From positions 62,001-126,000 of the forward strand of contig JARBJD010000116.1 in assembly GCA_033064195.1 (NCBI GenBank): a stretch of 64,000 nucleotides of DNA. The letters run 5' to 3'. This document shows, piece by piece, positions 35,225 through 46,238 of this stretch. The number at the start of each line of letters is the position of its first letter. The first letter of the stretch is position 1. The notes beneath the pieces were generated by a model. That model saw only the letters and a program-made list of their open reading frames with translations, was not told the origin of the DNA and did not search any database. Made by a program: the position numbers and the translations under genes. The DNA is from Blattamonas nauphoetae (taxonomy: Eukaryota > Preaxostyla > Oxymonadida).

Positions 35225-35394
35225 GATGTCTCTCTCAATTTTTGTCCCGTCATCGCCCGTCCGACTCTAGAAATCAAAAACTCGCGGCGACTTGCTTCTC
35301 ACACATCCCGCAAAGGCCCGCTCCGTCAGTCCCAAAGCTGACATCTCGTCGAAATACACGTCCGTTCCAGAACGTCCAACATTCACAAATTGGC

Positions 35395-35708
35395 ACTGTT
35401 TGGTGTCGATCTCCTCCTCGACGAGTCCCTGCTGGCGTGGGTGGTGGAAGTGAACTCGTCGCCCTCCCTCAAGATCGAGAGTGACTTGGACTCGGTTGTG
35501 AAGGGCGAGTTGGTTGCTGATGTGTTGGCCGCACTTCCGCAGTTCAACATCAATCGGAGAGACCTCGTTCGGATTCTGAGTGGCGAGAGGGAGGGGATTG
35601 GAGTGAAGACGAAGAAGGATTTTGATGACTATGCCAAGCGATGCATCCAGGAGCTCCCACCCAAAGGGGCAGATCTGTCGAAGTGGGAGGTTCTCCAACT
35701 CTGACGAG
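35395..35708 (+). pseudogene. Truncated near-identical copy of the TTLL 3' end
   Basis: Copy 2 of the 314-bp segment. It would encode the last 103 residues of the TTLL catalytic core (from LFGVDLLLDE to WEVLQL) but lacks the ATP-binding loop and any in-frame ATG; only a TTG precedes it. It sits 170 bp after the helical-repeat gene on the same strand. It has one synonymous difference from copy 1, so it is very young or kept identical by gene conversion. It cannot make an active ligase by itself. Confidence 0.88.
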
Positions 35709-35883
35709 ACTAAGGGCGCATATCCAAAGAAGAAAACGTCATTTTTATGATCCTCACTTCTTCTTTTTTGACTCTTTTGGACAGTTTGAGAAAAAGAGGG
35801 CGGGTTCATCTGATGATGGAGTGTTCCAAGAAGAAAGAACATTCGAAGATGAAATGGAAGGAAGAAGAACTATGTTACAGACG

Positions 35884-37543
35884 TTAGGATTCTCCAGAGC
35901 CTGATGGAGCCGTGCTTTGTTCAGGTCCGCTTTCGGCATTCGGAACAAGCAGATCTGGCTGTGTGGTGAACGATGATTGAGCAGTTGGTTCAATTTCAGT
36001 GTAACCAGCCTGCGAATGAGGTGGATGCTGTGGAAGAACGGTAATCAATCCGTCGTCCTCGTCAGTTCGAAGACGATCACTGGGAAGAGCAAGAAGAAGA
36101 GAAAAATAGAACCGAGGCCAAGAGTACAAACCTCCAATACTTCTCGAACTCGTTCTTCCTCCTTCCGCCAGGTCGTGCAAATTCAATGTGCAGGCGAACG
36201 CCACCGACCATTCTGTCGAACTCGTTCGCGAGAGCACTTCGGGCATCCTTTCGATTGACAAACTCGACAAACAGCTGCGAGTGGGGTGGGGCCATCCTTC
36301 GGATTTCTTTGATTTCTCCCCACAACCCGAAAATGGCGCTGATCTGCTCCATTGTCACAGCGGGAGGGAGGTTTTTGATGACGAGGATGCCGAAGTTGGG
36401 TTGGGAGAGATAGTGCGATATTGTCGACGAGGAAGCAGGGGAGGTGGACGATTGGGATGTTGGAAGAGAGTATTGGGTCACTGGCAGCATGGCTACGAGA
36501 CGGCAAGACAACACGACGAACAAAACGAGATTGAACAAAGAACAGTCAAACGAGCTCCCTTTAACACTTTCTTCTTCTGATTCTCTTGTTTGGCACCAGA
36601 TGCAATGGGGAACAACAATTTGGCATCATCGCTTGCTTCCGTCCCGCCGTAGAAGGCGGTGAACTGATGTCCCTGGCCAATCCCGGCAACCGAAGCTGAT
36701 CCGAGAAATCTATGGGCAAGAGAGAACTGGGGCTTGTAAACAATGGAGAGGGAACAGGATTCGGATGGGGCGAGGGTCTCTGGGGAGGATTGAGTGTGGA
36801 AGATTGTGGGTGGAGTCAAATGAATCATTTGATATTATTGATAAATGAAAGATGGACAGACCGTTGATGTTTGAGAAGTAAACATCAGGGTTCACATTCC
36901 TGATGTCAATTGTGAGGGAAACTGGATAATCGGTTGTGTTTGTGACCGTGTACTCCCGAGTCTCACTGGATATATTATTCAGAGAATCACGAAAGAAATC
37001 AAAAGGGAAAGGGGATGTGCCCAAATAGAGTGGTTGGCATGGAAGATGAGAAAGAACAATTGAGCGAACCTTGAGCCAACTTGGCAGATCCCAAAATCAA
37101 CTGTATCAGGGAGGAATGACAGTTTCTGAGGAACGTATGCTCTGAGTTTAATCGGAAAATCCTGTGAGACGAAAAAGGTGAACGGATGTGATGAAGTTGA
37201 GGATGAAAGTGGATAGACATGATTAAAGGCATGAAATATTGCTATTTCTTCACGTGGAGCAAAAGAGGGAGGGGTATATGAAATACAACAATCAATTTGG
37301 GATTGTGGAGGAAGTGGCGTCTGAGAAAAGTGAGGCGCAATGAAGTCAGACCGATGAATCCACGTGAAGCGTGAAAAGAGTACCTGGTTGCAGCTTAAAG
37401 TTTAATAAGATCTCTTCGGAGGACAAATTGGAGATGGTGAACATCTTGGACAGGGGGAAATGGGGCTTTTGGACAGGAAAGAGGAGTTCATTCGGTTCGA
37501 TTGTGATTTTGTCCTCTGGTGATTGATGATGAAGTGCCGTCAT
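35884..37543 (-). CDS. ASH/MSP-like beta domains joined to a Mei2-type RRM
   Basis: The 5' half starts MTALHHQSPEDKITIEPNEL and continues FTISNLSSEEILLNFKLQPG, YVPQKLSFLPDTVDFGICQV, REYTVTNTTDYPVSLTIDI and ESCSLSIVYKPQFSL. This is the pattern of ASPM-SPD2-Hydin (ASH) or MSP-like immunoglobulin folds common in cilia proteins. The 3' half is an RNA-recognition motif: GILVIKNLPPAVTMEQISAI, FGLWGEIKEIRR and FARPGGRRK; the RPGG ending recalls the second RRM of Mei2-like proteins. A 44-nt intron (36493-36536) with GT and TAG ends joins the halves in phase. Without it, the first frame stops two bases before an ATG for the RRM. I prefer one gene, but two abutting genes remain possible. The last intron lies after KYW. 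Confidence 0.5.
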
Positions 37544-37818
37544 TACTGGGTAGATTTGAAGAGGGGAGACAACTTCAGGATTGCAGTCTTTCAGCAAGTG
37601 AGATTGTTGAAGATCTCACCCTCAATGGAAGTCTCAAGTTTGTGGATTGACTGAATTTTGGCGTATTTGACCCATTAAATTCTCGCTACTATTCTTTTAA
37701 TCAATCTTGATTACATTGTCTTAATTTAACTACTCTCAGAGAATCTCCGATCTGTGAAATTGAATAATCAATGGGTTGATCATATCGTCTATTCCTTTTT
37801 TCTAACAGAACAGAAGCA

Positions 37819-38114
37819 ATGGCATTTGGCGTTTGGGATATCATCCTCTGGTTGTGCATCATCTTCATTTCCCCAATTGCTGTTATCCTGATGAACTTCG
37901 GTATCCATCTTTCTCAATCTTCAATTTCTTTCTCTCTCACTGATACAGTTGATGATGTTAAGCGCTCGTCTGCAATTATTTTCTCCTCCTCAGATTATTC
38001 ACCTTTGTTCTGAAATCTATCCACAGAATGAACTTCCTGATTCATATCATCATAAGTTTACTCTGCTACTGCTTCACTTGGATCGGTGGGGTTATCCATG
38101 CCGCTCTCCTTTAG
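37819..38114 (+). CDS. Small membrane protein, Pmp3/UPF0057-like
   Basis: Exon 1 gives MAFGVWDIILWLCIIFISPI followed by AVILMNF. A GTATCC intron follows, and the last exon ends MNFLIHIIISLLCYCFTWIG then GVIHAALL at a TAG (38112-38114). Two hydrophobic helices with a short loop and a Gly-rich end (GGVIHA, in the family PGIIHA) match the stress-associated Pmp3 proteolipid family, which affects plasma-membrane potential. The acceptor is uncertain: TTAAG at about 37963 keeps the frame, which would add a third hydrophobic stretch (NYFLLLRLFTFVL). It is divergent with the ASH-RRM gene, 275 bp away. Confidence 0.5.
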
Positions 38115-41100
38115 TATGGCGTTCTTCTTCGTTTAAGCACGTTTCCCTTTGTATCATCACAGCTTCAACGTTATCAATTCAATGTGCTAAGAAAACATAT
38201 GACCTTCTGAATTATGCTTTTCAAGTGCGACCGGGTCATTTTTCTAACTACCTTTCGTCATTAATCTGACTACAGTGATTGTTTCTCCAAATAAATGTGA
38301 TATATTAGTTGATATCGAGATTATCCACCGTTCTGTAAAATGTGACTTCAGAAACAGGTTTCAACGGTTCTGAGGAATTAGTCCGGAAAATAGATTAGAA
38401 TTCAGCAAATTGATTCAGATGGCATAAAATGAAATGAGAATGAAAAACGACAACGATACGAAGCAGTAATGTCATCGAGTGATAGCTGTGAGTATGGGCG
38501 TATGATGCAGGTCGAAGGTGGGTGGACCCGTTGTGAATGTCTGTTGGGCGGACGACGCGTGCGAGTGTCAGTCTGTTTTGACGAGGACGAAGGTCAATGT
38601 GTGTGATGAGAAATTAAGGGTTGAGACCGCCAAAAAACAGTGAACAATCGTTGGGAGTCTTCAGACTGGTTGATCAAGGTGTGGATGGGACCGACGGGGC
38701 TTGTGTGACTGTGAAGGTCGATGGATAAGTCAAATATGAAGTCCAACGTTCACAGAATCTCAGACTTCATGCTTGTTCGCCGTGTGACACACTCACAACG
38801 AAGAAGAGTGGGTGGACGCAAACGGAGAATCTCCTGGAAAATGAAACGAGAAGATGGTTGGAGTTGTTTTGGATCCATCGACACACGAGAGGGAAGAGGT
38901 TGAACGAGATTGATGCTCGTGCTGAGTGACATTCTGAGGGACATGCCTTTGCAACACCATCGCGTGATTCAGAGCACTCAGAGATGCCTGTGCATGACAA
39001 TCAACCTCAAACAAGTCGGTGTTATGATGAATAACGGCTGTCTTTGGAGTTCAGTGTAAATCGGCCAAAATGGTGTCCATCTTGTGGGAAGCACGTAAAA
39101 TGGTGTTAGATTCATTTTGCAGTGCAATGTAAGATTCAAATATCGGTAGGAACGAGTAGAAGACGAGAATCTGGATGCGAATGAGAAACACAGATTGTTC
39201 GGACGGGTGGCAGGAGATCTCCAAACTGTGAAGAGTCTATGGTCTGACTCCAACAGATGTTGTGTCTGTTGAATGAATTTTGACGAGAAGGGCCGTGTTC
39301 CGACACAATTTCTCTATGAAAATGAATGTCGTATTGGGAAATAGAAAACGAGTTTAATAGCAGAGAAAACACTTTTCAGACTCACTATCCAGCGATTCGA
39401 CCGTTTGAATGCAAAGAAAGCCAGTGGAGGAGCGCGGAAGAGATACAATTCGTTTCACGACGGAAATTGATTCTGTGTTCATTGAGAATCACTTTCTGCA
39501 TTGTGGATCTCCAGATGATCATCTCCGTGTTCATTGTTTATCCAAGTCGCATGTTCCGGCTGAATGAGTTGGAGCTCGAGGCGGGAGGGCTCAGGGGAGA
39601 TGGAAGTGCTCGAAAACTGTCCTAATTCAGATCGGAGAAGATTGTGGACTGTTCTGCTGATGTGGGTGACGGAATAGCAGCAACCACAGTCAGTGAAATG
39701 GACAATGAGCCACATTGGACAGATTCGAAGGGCATTTTTGTTACACTGTTTGAACGGACTTCTTTCGGGTTTTGTTGTTCTTAAGGAAAGATAGGAAACA
39801 AACATGTGACTTCGATGAAGGTACTGTCTGATTTGGATGGATGGTATTTCATCAACACGCTGGTTTCCAAGAGTGTTCGATCTTTCTGCGAGCTATCCCA
39901 CTTTGGAATTGAACCTCCGGTTCTTCATTGTATTTGATGAGAACATTCCGAAAACACGAAAAAGGTCACACTTCGCCGAGAAGGGATCAAGAACGGTGAA
40001 ATGATCGAGATCTGAAGAATTCCAGTGATAGCTGAGTCAGAGAATCATATCCATTCCACCTCATTCCATATGCAAACATCGTGGAGGGGAGCACGATCAA
40101 CAGATAGTGGAGTTCGAGATGGAGAAATTGGTGGCCCGAAACTGAAATTAACCGCGGTGTTCGTTCAATGACGCATAAATATCGCTGCCAGCATATTCAT
40201 GTGTTCTATGATATAGCGGAGACGTTTGAAGTCTGATTTCGTCCAGAGTCCTCCTGTTGAGTCAGTTTTGAGATGTGCGATGGATTTGTCCTTGAATCAC
40301 TACTCGGACATATATCACACGTCTTATTTCGTCGATACTGAAGCATTTGATTTCACAGAACGCTCAGAAGGAGGTATATCAGCTCAGAAATTTTCCTGTC
40401 AAGACCAAAGGTGATGGATTTGGGCCAGTTTCACCTGAGCTCCACAAGGTGTCGTTGTACTTTTACACGAGCTTATGTCAGGTTAATTGGCCTCCACAGG
40501 CTGGCATAATTCTAAGATGACTGCTATATTCATTCTCATCAGGATGGCTCATGTGATGATAGACTCAGAGTTTTATGAAACACACAATCAAGTTTCAGGA
40601 GTATGTATTAGACAATGTCTTACTGATGTCATTGTACAGGGTCTCTCTGATTTAAAACGAATTCTACCGACTACATATCAACAAATCCCATGTCGAAATC
40701 TCAACCATCTCACTTCCCACATATGAAGCCTGTGATTGGATTGACATCTCAAAAACATTCTCTTCAATTTTTCACTCGGTGTTTCAGAACTTTTGGAACC
40801 ATCCAAATGTGTCAGAATCCAGGAACGGCCGCAAACAGGTCACCGACACAATTCCACCATCAACTGCCCATTCCACGGCTATATCTCCTCTAATAGCATC
40901 TCTTCTCCAACGTACTCACATAGGAGTAGAGCTAGACAAGGATTCTATTCAGGGGAGACACTTCGGAAGGTCTCCCTCTGAACTGTAGTTCTGATACCAA
41001 AACCAGTCTAGGTCTTATCGTTTTGAGCGATATAAGCAGAGCGTGATCCTCATTTCGCTGGATATTCAACAAATTCACTCAATTTTGTGGAAAATAAAGA

Positions 41101-43462
41101 TCAACAACAAAAAGGTGAGATGTTCATCACTGCATTTTTTATGAGTAAAATGAAAGTACGTACCGAGAAGATTGATACGATATCTGAACTCTCGGGGGGA
41201 GTTGGATCGTTCTGACGTGGGGTCGGAATGTGATGTGGTCCAAAAGAGACAATGAGCAAACACTCACTCACAGGTGTTATCTGAGTTCGAGATGTAGCGT
41301 CTGGAGTGAATGGAATGTTTGCATGGACTAAAGTCAGATTCGAAGTCGATTCTTCACAGTTGAGACTCGGAGACGAACTCTTTGTTTTGGTTGTTGTGGA
41401 TCTGGATAAAATGGATGAATTGTTGATTTGAAAGGCTTAAAAGTGCTATAGCACAAGTGTAAGTGATGTATGTGTTGGAATGATGCACAGTGACATCCTT
41501 AGGATGTGGATATGGCTGTCTGTTTGTATGACGGTTTCTTCGCCACTGTGACCAGAAATTTTGACAATCATCGTTTGATCAAATTTAAATGGCATTTTCG
41601 ACGATGAAGAGAAATACTGGTGACAACCAGAGTGGATATTCATGAATGGATTTGAGCAGGGATTGAAGGCGATGTTGGTGTCAGGATTAGGAGACAGAAA
41701 ATGAAAAAAGAAGTTCAGCAAACCTCATCCCCATTTCGCTATGCCTCGTTGGCGACTTGACATATGTTTTCGCCACGCATTGAGGGGATTGGTGACGATT
41801 TGAAAGGGCAGTTCGATTAAAGAGTACCAATCGATCCTTTTCCGCAAGCAGTGAAGAATCGTGACTTAGTAGGCATCTATATTGCCGAAAATGTTCATTA
41901 GAGTGAAAAATTTTGGTTCGAATCAGTTCTGGAGGACGGTGAAAAAAAGTTGTACAAACATGTGAGAGAAGAGACAGCTGACTTTTTCAGAATGATACCA
42001 CAGTGCTGGCGGGAGACGAATGCATTTGAAGTGGCTATAGTATTCTATAACGTTGTCAGTATCGCTGAGCAATGTGATCCCATTGTTGAAGGTTTGGCGA
42101 GAGTGTCACGAGGTTGAGGGGGTTCATCAGATGTGAAATGTTCAAGATGTGCAACCAATCCATGTGTGAGATGGGATAGAGATCCTGTGAGAACAAATGG
42201 AGAAGAATGATGAGGGATGAATGTTAATATTCACTCGGATCCGTGAATTCTGGCCGAGGACGAGGTAAACAGAACTTTTGTGAGTATTTCAGACTTGATT
42301 TGGTTCGTAGAAACAAGCATCCGATAAGAAATGACAAAATTGTGGCTGAGACTGTAGAATACGACGTAAAACAATAATGGAGATATAAGGATCAACAAAG
42401 TGAGGTTGAATTCAGCATGACTGCGCACACGAAGGACCCATGATTTCAGAAACTGTGTTGACCAGATCGTGCTTTCATTAGTGATGGATCAGGGGTAGTG
42501 GACTTGATGAATGGGGACAATGAGGTTGCATCATCTCCTGGACGAGATCAGCGAGATTTTCAGATCTTCAAATTGAGTGTTTCAGCCGTTTCAACATCGG
42601 AGTTGAGAAACGAAGTGATGGACAATATTCAGCATCGTTACCTGTTCCGGCGATTGAACATGTGATTTTCGATCGATTGAGAAGCTATACATTGTATTAT
42701 CATTGTTTTTTAAAGTGCCTGGATCATTGAGGACCCATGACTGTCTGATGTGATCATTAGAAACCAGTTCAATCAATTATGAGGCAGATGTTTCAAGTCA
42801 TCCACCCTTCTATGTATTTTTTTCACCTTTCGGAACGTCGACTCTTCATGATGAGAACTGAACCACTGTTTTCGAACACTCATCATTCTGTTACTCTTCA
42901 GGGGTGAATTTGTCTCAATTCCTCTATATCCACTCCATAGCTCCTCCTTACTATCTCTAAATCATAATATCTCCTCATACATCGAGAATTCCGACTGCTG
43001 TGGATCAAACGAATCAAAATGAATTCTCTCTCTCTCTGGGCAATGATACTCGGATCTAGCATCACTACTCCTCGTCAATCAACTGAATAGAATTAAAATC
43101 AAAATATACATCGCACATCATCAAATGTTGAAGGAGATCGAAGAGCCTCAACCAAATCGTCAACCAATGTTAAAAATGGGGGTTGTAGTCTAAAAATAAT
43201 CTTGAAAGGATAGAAAAATGTCATTTTCAACAGATCACACGTGCCAATACGTTGTTATTCCTTTTCACTCTCGTTTTCACACATGTGAACACCTTCTTGA
43301 TTCCCCAGTAGCAAACAAGTGTCCTGGTATCTCTAACTACACCATCTCAACTTCTTCCTGAATTTCCAAACAGATGTCAATGTGGTTCAAAAGATGATGA
43401 AGTGCAATCCAGCAACTTGGAGCGAACTCCAAGCAGCATCAATCAATTCCTGTTCATCATTC
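38115..43462. other. 5.3-kb gene-poor region with decayed coding traces
   Basis: No open frame exceeds about 110 codons and none resembles a known family. GC content is lower than in the flanks. On the minus strand several short segments still look like protein: NEEHGDDHLEIHNAES-type text near 39.5 kb, SLNCEESTSNLTLVHANIPF near 41.3 kb, NIAFNPCSNPFMNIHSGCHQ near 41.65 kb, and DDATSLSPFIKSTTPDPSL near 42.5 kb. They change frame and meet stops every 100-200 bases. They read like remains of a Ser/Thr/Asn-rich extracellular beta-helix protein, but this is inference. A (CT)n run lies near 43027. Confidence 0.5.
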
Positions 43463-44593
43463 TTAGAAGACGAGGGCGAGGACAGCAAGGAGGGCAGCGA
43501 TGATCGAGGCGACAGATTTCGATCCGTCGAATGTCAAGTCGCCCTCGAGGAAAGCGGTTGTTCCCAGGTTGAGCTGAGCCTTGCCAGTCTTGCCCTTCTC
43601 GATCTTGGCGTCGTTGAAGACATACGACACAACACACTGGCCATCAGTGATTGTGAAGTTGACCTTGTTTTCGACGTAAGCGAGAGTGATGGGTGTCGAT
43701 GTGCCTTCGGTAAGGACGAGGGTGCGTGTCTTGTTGTCGCCTTCGATGAGAGCACCCTTGATCATCGCGTTTGTGCAGGTGACCTTGATTGGGTCTTTCG
43801 CTCCGTCCTTCTTCTCTTCGTCGATTGGTTCGAGCTTGCTCGCGTATGTTGTGGTGAGGGGGTTGGCGGGTGTCCATTCGTCTCCGGTGGTTCTGTATCC
43901 AGTGACAGCAGCGGCCTTGTACTTCTCGCCGATCTTGAAGACTGTGGTGGAACCAGCTTCACCAACTGTGAGAGTCGCTGTGGCTGTCTTGCTGCCTGTT
44001 GTGCCGAATGCGAGGATAACTTCGACAGCTTTTTCTGTGGTTGTGGTTGGGTTGAATGTCACTGTCTTATCTCCTGTCTGGTCATCAGTGAATGTGGCTG
44101 TGAGTGTGTATGTGGTGCCTGTGGCAGCTTCGTAGGTCAAGGCGAGGGTTGGGATGGTGGGTGTGAAATCATCAGTAGCAGGCACTGGGGTACGAGTGTC
44201 CGCCCCAACTTCGACTGAGGTCAAAGTGTATTTGACTGCGTGTTGGAAGACTGTGGCACTGCCAGTGTCAGCAACATCGATTTCGAAGTCGCATGTGTCG
44301 AGTGTACCGGAATTGACTGCAACATTTGGCTTGGTGAGGGTGATCGAAACACCTGGAGAGGGGGGCGTGTAGACGAGTTTGACGGTGACGGGAACAAATG
44401 TGTTTGATGTCGAAGGAGTTGGGTGTGTCAGACCACTTGCTTCAACTGAGATGGTTCCTTTCTTTGTGGTGGCATCGATGGCACCGTATTCAATCGTGAT
44501 GGAGAGGGCGTTTGGAACTTTGAAGCTCGAGGCTGAGAGAAGGGCGAAGAGGAAGAACATGTTTCCTGTTTTTTGATGATCCATAATCGTCAT
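43463..44593 (-). CDS. Secreted, probably GPI-anchored surface protein with repeated beta modules
   Basis: About 375 residues, single exon. The N-terminus has a signal peptide (MFFLFALLSASSFKV, best start 44560; upstream in-frame ATGs at 44584 and 44593). Three modules of about 95 residues follow, rich in Thr, Val and Lys. Modules 1 and 2 share TGSATVFQHAVKYTL versus AGSTTVFKIGEKYKA and ADTRTP versus GDEWTP at their ends. The C-terminus is a short hydrophobic stretch with no cytoplasmic tail (SVASIIAALLAVLALVF) after small residues (DGSK), typical of a GPI-anchor signal. Function is unknown; the modules look like immunoglobulin-type adhesin folds. Codon use is high-GC with almost no rare codons, which suggests strong expression. 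Confidence 0.75.
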   Translation of the reverse strand: MTIMDHQKTGNMFFLFALLSASSFKVPNALSITIEYGAIDATTKKGTISVEASGLTHPTPSTSNTFVPVTVKLVYTPPSPGVSITLTKPNVAVNSGTLDTCDFEIDVADTGSATVFQHAVKYTLTSVEVGADTRTPVPATDDFTPTIPTLALTYEAATGTTYTLTATFTDDQTGDKTVTFNPTTTTEKAVEVILAFGTTGSKTATATLTVGEAGSTTVFKIGEKYKAAAVTGYRTTGDEWTPANPLTTTYASKLEPIDEEKKDGAKDPIKVTCTNAMIKGALIEGDNKTRTLVLTEGTSTPITLAYVENKVNFTITDGQCVVSYVFNDAKIEKGKTGKAQLNLGTTAFLEGDLTFDGSKSVASIIAALLAVLALVF

Positions 44594-45233
44594 CTCAACA
44601 GCCAAGGTTCAAATTCGATTCTCATTTTGATTTGTCCATAAAAAATTCCAAGATATCCCTCCAAGACTACTCGGAGTATCTCCACATCCGAGCGATCAAA
44701 GGACAATGACATTATCGACGGGATAACCGCTGTCAAGTCAATGGATAGCCTCAGAGCTGGACATTTCCGCGTAATGCTCGACAATATGATGGATTTGTGG
44801 AATGCGATTGTAGTGGACGGCTTGGTGTCTCGAAATCGCGCCGTGAGTGGTTGAACAGAACTATGTAAGAAATGTCCAACCGGACGTACAGATATGCACG
44901 ATTTTGGAAATGGTGAATGGACCCGTTTGAAGGAAGGTCACGCAAAATCGCATTTTGGTCAACTGTTGGAGTGACATGTTGTCGAAGCGAAACGGAAGGG
45001 CCGATCGAATAGTATTTTCTGATTGTCATTGATCACCCCTCATTTCCACTCCACTTCGTTTTCTCATGTAGATTTCCAAAATACGTACACAATGATGGAT
45101 GTTCAACGATGTTCGATTGAAACTGATTGTGGGATGTATTCGGTGACAAACAGACAGACCGAAAAAAGAAAATTCATGAAAAAAGACAAAAAATGAAGGA
45201 TAGTCGTCAAACAGTACATAGCAATGAGCAGTG
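44594..45233. other. 640-bp intergenic stretch
   Basis: This lies between two minus-strand secretory genes. The short open frames here (for example 44751-45029 and 45026-45277) do not continue across stops and show no recognisable motif. The 5' side would carry the promoter of the surface protein. Nothing else was seen. Confidence 0.5.
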
Positions 45234-45989
45234 TCACTTTTTCGTGTTGAGCTTGCGACAAGTGCAGAAAACGGCAATGAAGATCAAAACACCAAAAATG
45301 ACGACCAGCCCGATGCTTCCAAGCAACCAGGTGAGGACGTAAGGGTCAAATGCTCCTTTGGCGGCCGATGGGTCAATTGGGGCTTCCTCGGTGATTGTTT
45401 TGTCATCGATGAACATCTGGCATTCGTACCCAGCTGAATCATAGTCATATATAGCAACGCTTCCAGCGTTAAAAGCTGCAGTAAGGATATTGGCTCTGTG
45501 TAAGTCTGAATGCAGCCATTGGTCGACACACATCCACGCTCTTTGATCCCTGCTCCCTGTTTGCATTGCGACATTTTCACCACAGGAACCCCTAGGGTTT
45601 GGATATCTGGCGCATCGTTCGCTAAATCCTGTGTGGCTGAATGGGTAAACACCTTTTGACATGTTTTCGGCGTGGCCGTAGCATTCTGTGTGGAAAGCAT
45701 CGCTCCAATGAACTGGGGACAACTTGTTTTTAACACGAAACGTGTTGGTAAGTTTGATCGCAACCCTTCCACGGACAGCCGAGTACTCAAAGTCGGACAT
45801 CCCAGCTTTACGGACAGGATCCTTTTCTTCAGGAAGGGAATAGATTCCATTGATGAGGGAGTCAACAAGTTCTGGATAATATTGTCGAATGACTCCATCC
45901 GAAGTTATTTGGGTGGAAGATGATTTTGTGTATCGGTGGTCTTTTGAAACAGCAGGAACGATCAAGAAACATAGTGAATAGAACAACAT
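45234..45989 (-). CDS. CAP/SCP-domain protein with signal peptide and C-terminal membrane anchor
   Basis: CAP (CRISP, Ag5, PR-1) proteins are small secreted folds that bind lipids or act on cell surfaces. The start MLFYSLCFLIVPAVS is a signal peptide; the open frame runs further upstream but a start there would bury it. The CAP core has FRVKNKLSPVHWSDAF, YGHAENMSKGVYPFSHTGFS, GSCGENVAMQ and CVDQWLHSDLHRANIL. These contain the conserved His and Glu positions of the cavity and the WLHS-HRxNIL box. A single membrane helix (LLGSIGLVVIFGVLIFIAVF) precedes a short basic tail, so the domain faces outside or the lumen. Length is 251 residues. It is divergent with the peroxiredoxin-like gene, 250 bp away. 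Confidence 0.85.
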   Translation of the reverse strand: MLFYSLCFLIVPAVSKDHRYTKSSSTQITSDGVIRQYYPELVDSLINGIYSLPEEKDPVRKAGMSDFEYSAVRGRVAIKLTNTFRVKNKLSPVHWSDAFHTECYGHAENMSKGVYPFSHTGFSERCARYPNPRGSCGENVAMQTGSRDQRAWMCVDQWLHSDLHRANILTAAFNAGSVAIYDYDSAGYECQMFIDDKTITEEAPIDPSAAKGAFDPYVLTWLLGSIGLVVIFGVLIFIAVFCTCRKLNTKK

Positions 45990-46238
45990 GATAGGCGATG
46001 AAGGAACTAATAGTGAGTTTTTGTCACAAGATGACTTAGATTGAAAAATGAGAAATGTTGTCAATGGGATGATCGAGGCCTCCAGTTTTTCCACTGGTCA
46101 ACAAACATCATTTCTCTATCATAAACATCTGCTTCTCCTCATGCTCCTTCTTTTCTTTATTCATCCTCAAATGCCTCTTCTCAATTCTCTACGAACTTTT
46201 GATCCTGCAGCTCATTTTCTTCGCAATTCAACACAACT

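Noticed and set aside
35267-35842. A 191-codon minus-strand frame over the copied TTLL fragment
   Set aside because: The same frame is open opposite the true TTLL gene (32993-33457), so it is inherited antisense openness, not a gene.
41915-41940. GGTTCGAATC, similar to a tRNA T-arm
   Set aside because: No complementary acceptor, D or anticodon arms on either side.
43020-43040. CT microsatellite
   Set aside because: Only a few units long, and common by chance in pyrimidine-rich spacers.
38115-43462. Transposon, LINE or retroelement in the gene-poor block
   Set aside because: I saw no reverse transcriptase, integrase or transposase motifs, no terminal repeats and no target-site duplication.
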